Below are positions 22,601 to 32,817 of a stretch of 64,000 bases of DNA, piece after piece. The notes under the pieces were generated by a model, which saw only the letters and a program-made list of their open reading frames with translations, did not search any database and had not been told where the DNA came from. Numbering within the stretch: the first letter of the stretch is position 1; the number at the start of each line of letters is the position of its first letter. Source of the stretch: Diphasiastrum complanatum (lineage: Eukaryota; Streptophyta; Lycopodiopsida; Lycopodiales; Lycopodiaceae); contig CM055098.1 of the NCBI GenBank assembly GCA_029204225.1, positions 2,169,106 through 2,233,105 on the forward strand. The letters run 5' to 3'. The position numbers and the translations under genes were made by a program.

Positions 22601-23034
22601 ACTCACCTACTCATGGATTTCCAAGGTTTGATGGTGTCTTGTGGCAAGATGGAGATGGAGGCACATTCATGGAGTTTTATGGTGAAGACATATCAAGAAA
22701 GGACAAAGTTGGAGGAGACAAGCAAGCAAATGGTCATCACTCACATTTATTGTTTGGTTGCTGTAATTTTCCAGAGAGTTCAAAGTTTGAAACATGGAGG
22801 AATCATTTCATTTACATTCTATTTGGTTCTTCATGTTCTAGTTATATCTTGATGTGTAAAATTGATGTAAGAAATAGTGAAGCATCCAATTTGGACACTA
22901 TTCTCTATATCAATTATGAAAGATACTTTAGAACCTTAGAAAAGAGATCTATACTTAGGATGGAGATCATTCTAAAGTTGGATCAAAGTTCTATTGTCAA
23001 AACTATGCCAAAACTAGTTGAAGAGGGAGTGTGA
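19612..23034 (+). CDS. 1140-aa Gag-protease-accessory polyprotein of I1
   Basis: ATG in ACATGGCT context. Residues 1-200 form a UBN2-type Gag (STWKVRMESLLEMN, ALHMIKMNVTNELLKEVGKC). The CCHC knuckle CFYCGIKGHFANEC is at 245-258 and the aspartic protease site DSGASSHMT starts at 305. From about 430 a worn integrase N-terminus can be traced (SNKLPYARSRSRS), but the HHCC and DDE residues are not recognisable. Residues 480-700 are novel, acidic and basic, with a hydrophobic run at 630-645. Residues 705-800 resemble an RT palm (EDYMEQIERQF, EVCYGLKRAG, GIYLLIYDGD), with YVDD changed to YDGD at 766-769. Residues 830-1140 are the unassigned module shared with I2. The stop codon lies inside the 3' LTR. 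Expected product: a Gag-like particle protein with extra domains and no polymerase activity. Confidence 0.9.
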   Translation: MATSGGFMLESNDRLTSINYSTWKVRMESLLEMNELMEIVAGVEERPQAPQDQVRYDKRAKKALHMIKMNVTNELLKEVGKCTSSLEAWEILKKLYESKSTSRVLTLRRQIFQSLQKREESTHAFVLRVKAFNDELACIDESIKEVELVQVILNGLLDDHANLVQSFAIQKTLPSIVDLQEILVNEEYRLQSRGGGSTSTSHYEEDAMFIKGKFKGKGKGKWSKGQDQGETSSFGKKKDKSKLKCFYCGIKGHFANECLKKQRDEGSKQINFTTNDEGLGGGDSLLMCSSSPISSEGDKDSWWIDSGASSHMTSHKEFFTSLVTYDGAKKAIHMANGGECVIEGIGSIPICLSTNRKARLDGVLYIPSLSKNLLSVGQMIKKGYMVKFGGDACFITKEEILVARGNRQGRLLKLDAFVMANKKDGMEKEIGLNFPKLSFSINKIVGSYAKSNKLPYARSRSRSNMLLGDVHLCANLASLEDNDGVSMVLHGKCKHAKDKERANFINGGEGSSLEKIVVNDFFDHMSKDVARCIHEGGGSSTFFSDKSKKVIFAASGVTFPHKESRSNGSIKRLGEGDSHKSRRREVCEEFKVGCTLNDVILNDSEEESLSCESLPKTLSRSSCLKKESTSIILMLNVLIIFFMASNVFEVSTSYDAIIKRESYEGKSNERLVLGKIQGMDLTSLHQLKGFYDYELITHDQDGKKLVGEDYMEQIERQFLQGKGDLIGELIEVCYGLKRAGFIRFDTHLHLLYFMLDGKFGIYLLIYDGDIGDIVFTNLCGRSRSSIDEILLNLDHMFEREYFQRFRSEDIHIFDIFDDQEKEEDQEVGLKGLQQHKRKGGNLELVKSIKGRLFGKDVMDLFLQLIEDSSKVKGAARKCCSSLLYLFYLMFELFHVDVCKLSRYGQTSYIVLQYLIVGVVLAFLAGFADGNEVIGGSLCHSSMAKFSSVELLGANTWGLSIFGEFMVIFLCQVDLEDGLVQITWFMESCGARFASCIYSPTHGFPRFDGVLWQDGDGGTFMEFYGEDISRKDKVGGDKQANGHHSHLLFGCCNFPESSKFETWRNHFIYILFGSSCSSYILMCKIDVRNSEASNLDTILYINYERYFRTLEKRSILRMEIILKLDQSSIVKTMPKLVEEGV
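23017..23029 (+). other. Polypurine tract of I1
   Basis: GTTGAAGAGGGAG immediately before the 3' LTR. It also encodes the last residues VEEG of the polyprotein, so the ORF runs through the priming site; the same overlap exists in I2 and in the 14.6 kb fragment. Confidence 0.8.
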
Positions 23035-23683
23035 GAGATTTCAACTAGTTTAGTCTAGTTTAGTCACATTTTGGTAAATTGTTAATAAGAGGCCAAAACT
23101 CATTTTAGACTTAGAGATAAACTTTTTGAAGTTATATTAGTTTAAACTACATTCAATAAACACTTTTGGAAAGTGTGGGAAAGTTGGTAGTCGAGTTTGA
23201 GAGAGATTCAAATTTGAACTTTGGGTACATTGAATCTAGACCCAAAAATAGTAGGGTTTACATTTTGGAGGGAAAGCCAAGTGGCCAAATAGGGTTTGGA
23301 AACTCTATAAAAGGATGTAACTATTGGAGAGACACATCTTCTCTCTTCTCTCTCTCATTTCATCATTATACATGGTTCTCTTTGGGTTCTACTACTCATT
23401 GGTGCACTATCTTGGTGTTATCTTGCAATCTTGTGTGTAGAATGATCATTTATTGCTATTTTCGGTTCCACACGTGTGAAATACAGTAGGGTATTGTAAT
23501 TGTACGAACAGCAAACATATTTTATGTTTTGGTTCATGTTTGATCAATATCTCTTAGAGTTTGCATCTCATTTTGTATGTAGATGCTGATTTTTCTACAT
23601 TGGCAGGATTGTTGGTTTGCTCCTTATTGTAACCAAAGATTTGGGACTTGGATTGGATCTTGAATGATCTGAAATCCTTCACA
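23030..23683 (+). repeat. 3' LTR of I1 (654 bp)
   Basis: Same as 18357-19010 as far as I can compare by eye. Followed by the ACATG duplication and then the RNase H sequence of element H. Confidence 0.95.
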
Positions 23684-24404
23684 ACATGCTCCAATGAGAT
23701 CTCTCTTCCAATGACTTTTTCTCTTACAAAATGATGAGCCACTTCAATATGCTTGTTCCTTGCATGAAAGACTAGATTATTTGCAAGAGCTTGAGAAGAA
23801 ATGTTATCATTCTTGATAATTGGTAAATCTTCATCTGCATAACACTTAAGCTCCAAAAATAGCCTTTTGATCCATAAAACCTCCTTTGTTGTGGTTGTAA
23901 GAGATTTGTATTCAGCTTCACAGGATGATAAAGAAATAGTTGCCTGCTTCTTTGACAGCCAAGAAACCAAATATCCTCCAAGAAATATAGTGTAAGCACT
24001 TGTTGATTTCCTATCCAACCTGTCTCCTGCAAAATCTGAATTTGAAAAAGCAATCAAAGTCAGATCTTCTCCTTCATAGTATAGTCCATAATCCAAGGTA
24101 GAAGATATATACCTCAAGACTCTTTTAGCCAACTTTCAATGATATAACTTTGGATCCTGCATGTGTTGACTTAGCTTATGAACACAAAAGCTTAGATCAG
24201 GCCTAGTCACTGTTAACGAAATAAGTGAGCCAATAAGACTCCTATAAAGAGTGATGTCCTCAAAGGATTTTTCATCATCTAATAGGAACTTTTAAAGTGT
24301 GCTCCATAGGTGTATCTATGCCTGTACAGTTCTCCATATGAAATTTCCTAAGCATGGAAAGTGCATATCTACTTTGGCTTATAAATGCATGACACTTTCA
24401 AACA
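23684..24404 (-). pseudogene. RT end and RNase H of element H
   Basis: The minus strand reads AFISQSRYALSMLRKFHMEN, CTGIDTPMEHTL, DITLYRSLIGSLI, MAKRVLRYISSTLDYGLYYE, SLSSCEAEYKSLTTTTKEVL, KHIEVAHHFVREKVIGREIS. These are the RT C-terminus and RNase H of a Copia Pol. The RT palm with YVDD is missing because about 0.75 kb was deleted at the I2 boundary. Frame breaks at about 24135 and 24290 confirm decay. Confidence 0.85.
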
Positions 24405-24483
24405 TGAAATTGGTAGTGTATTTCTCTTTCTAACCAAAGATCATTCAAGTAGATTGGATCTTAAGGATCTGAAATCTTTCACA
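24405..24483 (+). repeat. Truncated 5' LTR of I2
   Basis: TGAAATTGGTAGTGTATTTC to AAATCTTTCACA matches the last 79 bases of 28819-29468 with one or two differences. About 570 bp of the LTR are missing. Confidence 0.88.
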
Positions 24484-24495
24484 TGGTATCCGAGC
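24484..24495 (+). other. Primer binding site of I2 (one mismatch)
   Basis: TGGTATCCGAGC follows the LTR remnant; it differs from the I1 site TGGTATCAGAGC at one base. Confidence 0.8.
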
Positions 24496-24700
24496 TTGTG
24501 TTTCAAGTTATGAAGGAGGAAATCAGATCTATCAATGATTTGGTGAAGATATCAAGTCTAGAGCACGCAACCAAATGCTAGAAGAGAATTTGTGAGATAG
24601 TTTCAAATCTTGGTGATTTCTTTTGAAAGCGTTTGTTGTTGTTCAAAGGAGTGCTTTGTGCATTGAAGCAGGTTGAAAGAGAAGATCGGTTCATTGCTAC

Positions 24701-27700
24701 ATGGCAATCTCAATTGGAGTCATGTTGGAAACCAATGATAGGCTTACCTCAAGTAACTATTCATTATGGAAAGTGAGGATGGAGTCACTTCTTGAGATGA
24801 ATGATGTTTTGGATATTGTTGTAGGTTTGGTGGAGGAGAGACCAGCAACACAACAAGATCAATTGAGGTATGATAAGAGGGCCAAGAAGGCTCTACACAT
24901 GATAAAGATGAATGTTACCAATGAACTTCTCAAGGAAGTTGGTAAGTGCACATCATCTTTGGAAGCTTGAAATTCATTGAAGAAGCTTTATGAATCCAAG
25001 TCTACTTCTAGAGTATTGATTCTAAGAAGGCAAATTTTTTCTTGTTTGCAAAAGAATGAAGAAAGTCCAAGTACTTTTGTTTTGAGAATGAAAGCGTTGA
25101 ATGATGAGTTAGCTTGCATAGATGAAAGCATTAAGGAAGAAGAGCTTATTCAAGTGATTCTTAATGGCTTGTTGGATGCTCATGCTAACATTGTTCAAAG
25201 TATTGCTATTCAAAAGACTTTGCCAAGTTTGATGGATCTTCAAGAGATCTTGATCAATGAGGAATATAGGCTTCAAGCAAGAGGTGGATCTACATCGACA
25301 CTTCAAGAGGATGCTATGTTCACAAAGGGCAAAACCAAAAGCAAGTGGTCTAAAGGGCAAGATCAAGTGGATGCTTCTTCAAGTGGAAAAAAGAAGGATA
25401 GATCAAAGCTCAAGTGCTTCTATTGTGGCATCAAAGGACACTTTGCAAGTGAGTGCTACAAGAAGAAGAGAGATCAAGGAGACAAGCAAGGTAATCTTAC
25501 TCTTGATGAGGATGGTTTGGATGTGCAAGATGCAAATGATGATGCTTTTGTGATGTCTTCATGTATGCTTGCTAATGATGGAGATCTAGATCCTTGGTGG
25601 ATTGATAGTGGAGCAAGTTCACACATGACCTTTCACAAAGAGTACTTCACTTCTTTGTTGGCATATGGAGATGACAAGAGGGTGATCTACACGGCCAATG
25701 ATGGTGAGTGTGCAATCAAAGGGATTGGCACAATTCCTATTTCTCTCTCTACAAATAGGAATGTTCATTTGGAGGATGTCTTGTTTATTCCATCTATTAC
25801 CAAGAATTTTCTTAGTGTGAGTCAAATGCTAAGTAAGGGCATCAAGGTGGAGTTTGATGGAGATGCTTGTTTGATCAAAAGGAAGGATGTCTTGATTGGA
25901 AAAGGTAAAAGGCAAGGGAAGTTGTTCAAACTTGATGCTTGTGTTATTGCTAACCAAGTTGGATGTGTTGCAAGGGAGCAAATTTCTATTCAAGAGGTTT
26001 GGCACAAAAGGATGGGACACCTCAATTTCAAGTCATTGGAGGTAATGGCAAGGAAGAAGGTTGTGATTGGTCTTCCAAGTTCCTTAAGTAATGACAAGCA
26101 TGTTTGTGAGTCTTGTGCTTTGTCTAAGTCACATAGACTACCTTATACTAGATCTATTTCTAGATCTACAAAGCCTTTTCAACTTGTACATTCGGATATT
26201 CATGGATTTACTACAATTAGCAATAGTGGAGCTAAGATGTGTGTAACATTCATTGATGATTTTAGTAGATTTTGTTGGATCTATCTACTAAAGAGCAAGG
26301 ATGAAGTATATGATGTCTTTGTCAAGTTCAAGAATGCAAGGGAGAACCAATTTTCCACAAAGATCAAGTGCTTGAGAGGTGACAATGGTGGTGAGTACAT
26401 ATCTAACAAGTTCAAGGCCTTTTGTGATGAGCATGGGATCAAGAGGGAGTATACAACATCAAGGACCCCACAACAAAATGGAGTGGCTGAAAGGAAGAAT
26501 AGAACTTTATGTGAAAGTGCTAAAGCTATGAGGTTAAGTGCTAATCTTGACAAACCATTTTGGGATCAAGCTTTGTTGTGTGCCAATTTCTTGTGCAATA
26601 GGTGGTCGAGTGCTATTTTGGATGGAAGCACACCTTTTGAGATGCTATTCAAGAGGAGGCCGAGTGTCAACTTTCTAAGAACCTTTGGATGCACATGCTA
26701 TGTCAACATTACTCTTGATGATAGGACCAAGGAGGATCCATCTTCAAGAAGAGGTATTTTTGTTGGATATAGTGAGGTGAGTAAAGCCTACAAGGTTTAC
26801 ATTCTTCTACTAACAAAGTGATTGTTGGTAGAGATGTCATTTTTTATGAGGGAAACATTACAAAGGTGTCTTCAAGCATGATTGATGGTAAAGTAGATGG
26901 TTCTAACATTCTTGATATTGATGAGAAGGATCCTACTTTGGATGGTGGTGATGATGGACCTTCATCAAGTCAAAAGCCAAGGAAAACATCAAGAGAAAGA
27001 CAAGTACCTTCAAGGCTCACATATGATCAAAAGGGTAAGCAAGTAGTTTCTGGAAATTATGTTGCTTTCCTAACCTCTTTGGATGAGCCTACAAGTGTAG
27101 ATCAATCAAGGAAAGAAGAGGAGTGGATCCAAGCAATGGATCTCGAGTATCAAGCTCTTATAAAGAGTGGAACATCTTTTGGAGGATCTTCTTGTGTACA
27201 TGGAGCTATGCAAGTGGATGGATGTTATCTTGCTGTAAAAGCAAGTAATGGATCTGGAAAACAAATTTTGCTCAATGACTTTGATGGTCAAGTTGAAGAT
27301 CAAGATGTTGATCTCAAAGCGCTTCAACTAGTCAAAAGGGAAGTTGGCAATTTGGAGCTAGTCAAGAGCATCAAAGGAGAGGTAATTGGCAAAGGTGTTA
27401 TGGATCTATTTTTGCAGCATATTGAAGACTCAAGTAAGGTCAGAGGAGCAGCAAGGAAGTGTTGTTCAAGTTTACTTTACTTGTTCTATCTCATGTTTGA
27501 CCAATTTCATGTGGATGTGTGCAAATTGTCAAGATATGGTAAAACTAGCTACATTGGTGAGCATTGTTTTGATGTTTGATTTGTACTAGCATTCTTGGCT
27601 GATTTTGCTGATGGAAATGAAGCTATTGGAGGTTCATCATTTAACTCATCCATGGCTAAGTTCTCAAGTGTTGAGCTACTTGGTGCCAATACTTGGAGAT

Positions 27701-28823
27701 TGTCAATTTTTGGTGAATTCATGGTCATTTTCTTGTGTCAAGTAGATTTTGAAGATGGACTAGTGCAAACTACTTGGTTTATGGAGTCATGTGGTGCTGG
27801 ATTTGCATCATTAATGTACTCACCTACTCATGGATTTCCAAGGTTTGATGGTTTCTTGTGGCAAGATGAAGATGGAGGCTCATTCATGGAGTATCATGGT
27901 GGATACAGGGCAACAAAGGACAAAGGAGGAGAAGACATGCAAGCAAAAGTTGATCACTCACATTTATTGTTTCTTTGCTATATTTTTCCAGAGAGTTCAG
28001 AGTTGGAAGCATGGTGGAATCATTTCATTTACATTCTATTTGATTCTTCATGTTCTAGTCACATTTTTACATGTAAAATTGATGTAAGAAATAGTGAAGC
28101 ATCCCAAGTGGACACTATTCTCTATATCAATTATGGTTGTTTCTAGTTTGAGCATTACATGATCATTGAAAGGAGATCTATTCTTAGAAAGAATATCATT
28201 CTTATGATGGTTCTATTGGCAAAAACTATGCTAGGAGCATTGGACCGCTAGGAAAGCGAGTTCTGAGGTACTTCATTGGAACTCGAGATTTTGGCATATT
28301 GTATGAGGGATCATCACCTAATCTTTTTGGATTTTTAGATTCGGACTATGCTAGAGATGTAATGGATAGGAAATCCATTAGTTCTTATTGTATTTTCATA
28401 GGTGATGGAGCTATATCATGGATGTCAAAGAAACAAGCCACTATCTCATTGTCATCTAGTGAGGCCGAGTACAAAGCTCTTACACATTGCACAAAGGAGA
28501 TGGTATGGATCAAAAGGATGATCAAGGATCTTCACTTGCTGGATTTTTCAGAGAGCCCAATCATCTTTTGTGACAATCAATCAGCCCAAAGAATGGCATC
28601 CAATCCTATCTTTCATGCTAGGAGCAAGCCTAGCGAGATACAATATCATTTTGTGAGGGAGCGAGTCATTGCAAAGGAGGTGGAGCTTCAACATGTGTCT
28701 TCAAGGGAATGTGTAGCTGATATCTTCACCAAATCATTGGGAAAAGACTTGTTCATGAAGCATAGGACTTAACTTGGAGTATTATCAAAGTCTATGCTAA
28801 AACTAGTTGAAGAGGGAGTGTGA
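24701..28823 (+). pseudogene. Gag-Pol of I2 with accessory module replacing the RT core
   Basis: Gag starts at 24701 (ATG) and matches I1. A TGA at 24968 replaces Trp (LEA-stop). The frame then runs 614 codons: knuckle CFYCGIKGHFASEC; protease DSGASSHMT; integrase with WHKRMGHLNFKSL, C-x2-C, VHSDIHGF, RGDNGGEYIS and TPQQNGVAERKNRTL. A one-base slip at about 26795 shifts frame into VGRDVIFYEG and the RT lead-in EEWIQAMDLEYQAL. Instead of the RT palm, module sequence runs from about 27170 to 28145, with a TGA at 27577. RNase H follows: LDSDYARDVMDRKS, SLSSSEAEYKALT, FCDNQSAQRMASNP, and a TAA after MKHRT. I see no YVDD or QAPR motif anywhere in it. Confidence 0.88.
27170..28145 (+). other. Accessory module, I2 copy
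   Basis: Codes for ELVKSIKGEVIGKGVMDLFL, ARKCCSSLLYLFYLMF, FHVDVCKLSRYG, ANTWRLSIFGEFMVIFLCQV, YSPTHGFPRFDGFLWQD and CKIDVRNSEAS. The I1 copy (about residues 830-1115) aligns nearly throughout, and fragments at 43918-44430 and 14141-14420 align in part. Hydrophobic runs suggest membrane association or a hydrophobic core. I do not recognise a family. An opening part (SFGGSSCVHGAMQVDGCYLA) is shared by I2 and the 44 kb copy but absent in I1. Confidence 0.8.
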
Positions 28824-29468
28824 AAGATTCAACTAGTTTCATCACATTTTGCAATATTTTCATATTTGGCATATTGAGGCCAAAACTTGTTTTAGACTTA
28901 GAGGTTGACTTTTCAAAGTTCATTAGTCTATATTTCATTTGAATAAACACTTTTTGAAAGTGTGGGAAAGATAGAATACGAGTTTGAGTAGATTCAATTT
29001 GAATAAGTTGGGTACATTGAATCTAGACCCAAAATTGGTAGGGTTAGCATTTTGGTGGGAAAGCCAAGTGGCCAAATAGGGTTTGGACCTGTTATAAAAG
29101 GATGTAACTCGTGGAGAGAGTCATCTTCTCTCTTCTCTATCTCATTTCATGCTTATACATGGTTCTCTTGGGTTCTACTATCCATTGGTGCACTATCTTG
29201 GTGATTGCTTGCAATTTTATGTGTAGAATGATCTATATTTGTTATTTTTGGATCCACACGTGTGAAATATAGTAGCTTGCTAGTTTTGTATGGACAGCAA
29301 CAGTACATACTCATTTCATTCAAGTTTGATCAAGTTCTATTAGTGTTTGCATCTCAAATTGTGTGTAGATGCTGATTTTTCTACATTGGTGAAATTGGTA
29401 GTGTATTTCTCTTTCTAACCAAAGATCATTCAAGTAGACTGGATCTTAAGGATCTGAAATCTTTCACA
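28819..29468 (+). repeat. 3' LTR of I2 (650 bp)
   Basis: TGTGAAAGATTCAACTAG to GATCTGAAATCTTTCACA, with GTTATAAAAGG at about 29091 and CACACGTGTG at 29255-29264. Similar to but clearly diverged from the I1 LTR, so I1 and I2 are separate subfamilies. Confidence 0.9.
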
Positions 29469-31160
29469 CTTACATCCGATCACATGCATGTTGTTTGGTG
29501 GCTCCACAAGCTCCCATGTGTTATTTGACATCAAGGCTTCAAATTCTTGGGTCATTGCTTCAACCCACTCCTTGGATTGAAAAGCTTCTTGGACATCCTT
29601 AGGCTCTTCATCTGATATAAAATTTGGATGGTAGGAAGTTTCACCTTCCACTTGACTTCCTTCTTCATCATATGTGAGCCTCCTTGGCTCAGATCTTGCT
29701 CGTGTAGATCTTCTTGGTGTGGTAGCTTGAATCTGCTCCTCCTCAAGCCTTGGCCTCGCCTCTTCTTGAATAGCATCAAGGTTGATGATTGATCTTGCAT
29801 GAGTCTCTTTGATCTGAACATCATCCAAGTTAAATTTCTAATCTTCATGGAAGACCACATCTCTACTAGCAACATTTTTGTCAGTAGAGGGCAAATAAAT
29901 CTTGTATGCTTTTTTAGTAGATGCATAACCTACAAAAATTCCTTTTACTGCACTAGGATCTTCCTTCTTCCTAGTTTCTAGAGGTACATGCACAAAGCAT
30001 ACACAACCAAAAACCCTAAGATGATCTACCTTAGGCTTTTTCTTATACAACATCTCAAATGGTGTCTTTCCTCCTATTGCAAGATTCGGAGGCCTATTAC
30101 AAAGATAGTTTGCACATGCAACTGCCTCTCCCCAAAATTCTTTAGGCAGAGAAGCTACCAGCCTAATGGCTTTTGCACATTCACACAAAGTTCTACTTTT
30201 TCTCTCAGCAACTCCATTTTGTTGAGGAGTATATGAACAAGAGAACTCTCTTTGAATACTCTCTCTCTCTCACAAAAGTCTTTAAACTTATCGGAAGTGT
30301 ATTCCCCTCCACTATCAATTCTTAAAGCTTTTATTTTGAAAGGAAACTGCTTCTCTACATAAGCTTTAGAAATAAGAAAAACATCATAAACCATGGCTTT
30401 TGAAGACAGCATATAGATCCAAGAATGTCTTGTATAATCATCTACAAAAGAGACAAAGCAGTTGGCTCTTCCTTTGCTCTTAGTTGATGAGAAATGAACA
30501 TCTGAGTGTACAAGTTCAAATGGTTGCTTTGTCTTGATACTTGATCTAGGAAAAGGCCTTCTGTGCAACTTTGCTAGCACACAGGCTTTACAAGGTAGAA
30601 GCTCCTTTGACAATGTCTTTGGTAAACCAACAACTTTTCCTTCTTTGACCATAGATTGCATGGCTTTGATATTGGGATGACCCAATCTCTTATGCCACAG
30701 ATCCTCCTATAGAACGTTGGTCTCATAAGCAATATCTGAAATGTTAGCGCTCTCCCTAGAATCTAGTTTGTACAACTTTGCAATTCTAGATCCTCTAGCA
30801 ATAACTTCATTTTCTCTTGAGATTATACACTTGTCAACTTGAAACTTGACATCCAATCCAATATCAAACAACTGTCCTACACTAATGAGATTCTTAGTCA
30901 ATCTAGGTACATACAGTACATCATGTAAGCAAAAAGATTTTGATGATGATGCATGTAATGGAATGCTACCTATTCCTTCAATCCTACACTCTACATCATT
31001 AGCAGTATAGATTGACCTTTTTGCACCTAGATATGGCATGAGATTAGTGAAAGAGTTCCTAGAACTAGACATGTGGGAACTAGCCCCACTATCTATCCAC
31101 CAGACTTCTTCATTCTTAAAGGAAAAGATGAAAAAGTAGACATCATTAATTAATCCTTTC
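29469..31160 (-). pseudogene. Protease, integrase and RT start of element H
   Basis: The minus strand reads WWIDSGASSHMSSS (protease), then GAKRSIYTANDVECRIEGIG. Integrase has MGHPNIKAMQSM, CKACVLAKLHRRPF, ELVHSDVHFSS, RIDSGGEYTSDKF and a frame-shifted piece before the NKMEL region. The C-terminal part is SLPKEFWGEAVACANYLCNR and HLRVFGCVCFVHVPLE. RT lead-in: EEPKDVQEAFQSKEWVEAMT and NTWELVEPPNNMHVIGC, broken by the I2 LTR at 29468. Frames change at about 30170 and 30700. Gene order and motifs are those of a normal Copia Pol. Confidence 0.88.
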
Positions 31161-32043
31161 TTTCACTCTCTACACCCTCACACTCATCCTCATTAGTAAG
31201 GTTAGCTTGCTTAGAATGGTTCTTCTTCTTGAAATAGTTTGATGCATAATGTCCTTTCTTTCCATAGAAAAAACACTTGATCTTTGACAGCTTCTTCTTG
31301 CCATTGGATGTTGCACCTTGTGAGGACTGATCCTCACCACATTCTTTGGCTTTGTCCTTCTTGAAGTGTTGTTGTCATTTGCCCTTGCCTCTTGACTTGT
31401 CTCTGATGAAGAGTGCTTTGTCATCTCCACCATCTTTCAATGAAAGTCTGTTGATCCTCAGCATCTTGTTCTCTTGCCTTCTTTTTTCAGCAATGAGAAC
31501 ACCTTGCAATGTCTCCAAGGATGGAAGATCCTCTATGACAGCATAAGTCTGCACAATATTGCCATACTCATCTCTAAGTCCATTTTGGACTTCTTGAACA
31601 AGTTCAATGTTCTTAAGAGCATCACTAATACCAGCTAACTCTTGATGAAGATCCTTAACTCTCATGACATATGATGAAGCACTCTCATCTACTCTCTGAT
31701 AACTTAGAAATATTTGATTTCTAAGTGTAAGTAATCTAGAAGTATCTTTGATTTCATAGATTGTTTTTAGAGTAACCCAAGCTTCCTTGGCAGTGGTGCA
31801 TGTACTGATCTGTCTTAACACTTCATTGGTAACATTCATTTTTATAAAATGAAGAGAAATTTTGGTTCTTTTGTGGAATGTTGCAGCTTCATCAGGTGCA
31901 GCAGGTTCTTCTTCAACTCCACTCACAATATCCATTACATCCTGTAGAATCAACAATGATTCCAGTCTGATCTTCCACATTGCATAATTGGAAGATGTTA
32001 ATCTCTCACTGTGCTCTAAGAAATGTGAACCAGATGAAGACAT
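31161..32043 (-). pseudogene. Gag of element H with damaged zinc knuckle
   Basis: ATG at 32043. The Gag domain is intact over 222 codons: NYAMWKIRLESLL, ISLHFIKMNVTNEVLRQIST, CTTAKEAWVTLKTIYE and ELVQEVQNGLRDEYGNIVQT. A TGA ends it after SRGKGK. The continuing frame reads through to CFFYGKKGHYASNY, where two of the knuckle cysteines have become tyrosine, so RNA binding by this motif would be lost. Confidence 0.88.
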
Positions 32044-32805
32044 CTTCTTGGTGAGAAATTATAGTAATGATAAAAAAATGGAGTTGAAAGGATGTTGCTT
32101 GCTATTTCAATCTAGGATCTAACACAGATGTTGATCCACCCTATGAAATCTAGCAATAGATGTGAGAACAAATTCTCAATACAGGAAATCAATCTATCTT
32201 GAATTTGGACCTTGCTTCAATCACAAAAGAAGAAGCACATGCAAGCAAGAAGTCTATCTCTCCCACAAGTTTCAATGTACTGATAAATCTCTAGGAACTT
32301 ACTTTCAACTCAAACATAGTAATATGTGTGAAAGAAAAAGTCTAAGACCTCTAAACACTCACTTCTATCCAATCCTACTTGATTGACAATGAAAATTGAT
32401 GAAAATGGTGAAAAAGACAGATGTGTGCTCACTTTGGTATATCCCACGAGTTGAGCACCCTCTCAAACTCTCTGATTGCCTAAAACTCTTCTAAAAACAA
32501 ATCAAATTGATTTAGAAACAAGAGCAACACATTTTACTCTCCAATACCTATCCAACAAGCTATAGAACATCAAATTTGGATCATTCCTTGAGAAGTAGCA
32601 CTCATTAATGAGGGCTCATTTCACACGTGTGAGCTCTCTGTCCATACAAAGCTCCATTGGATTAGATCAGCCTTGATTTGATCCCCTTATGATCCACAGA
32701 TTGCTTGTTTCTCAGCGAGTTTGAATCCTTCTCCAAAATCCGAGTTCCTGCAAGCAAAAACACTGATGATCTGATGTATACACCCTCATCTCTTCAAAGC
32801 ATGAA
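32044..32805 (-). other. Leader of element H
   Basis: Some 760 bp between the gag ATG and the primer binding site with no coding potential that I can support. It carries a CACACGTGTG palindrome at 32622-32631. Confidence 0.6.
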
Positions 32806-32817
32806 GCTCTGATACCA
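32806..32817 (-). other. Primer binding site of element H
   Basis: GCTCTGATACCA on the plus strand is the complement of TGGTATCAGAGC and directly adjoins the LTR start at 32818. Confidence 0.9.

Larger units (their letters stand above)
18357..23683 (+). mobile_element. Non-autonomous Copia element I1, structurally complete
   Basis: 5327 bp with two 654-bp LTRs in which I found no difference by eye, a perfect ACATG target duplication, a 12-base primer binding site and a purine tract. A single unbroken 1140-codon ORF fills the internal region. It encodes Gag, a zinc knuckle and a protease; integrase and RT are degenerate and RNase H is gone, replaced by a module of unknown function. LTR identity makes it the youngest insertion visible here. 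It must depend on enzymes from another Copia element. Confidence 0.95.
24405..29468 (+). mobile_element. I-family Copia element I2, 5'-truncated
   Basis: Same family as I1 but keeps a full integrase and an RNase H. Only the last 79 bp of the 5' LTR remain; the 3' LTR is complete. Internal order is Gag, knuckle, protease, integrase, start of RT, then the accessory module in place of the RT core, then RNase H. Nonsense codons and a frameshift make it dead. It sits in the pol gene of element H and its left edge coincides with a deletion in H. Confidence 0.9.

Noticed and set aside
26000-26700. Integrase of I2 as a source of activity for I1
   Set aside because: Although motifs are intact over this stretch, I2 carries nonsense codons, a frameshift and no full 5' LTR, so it cannot be the helper.
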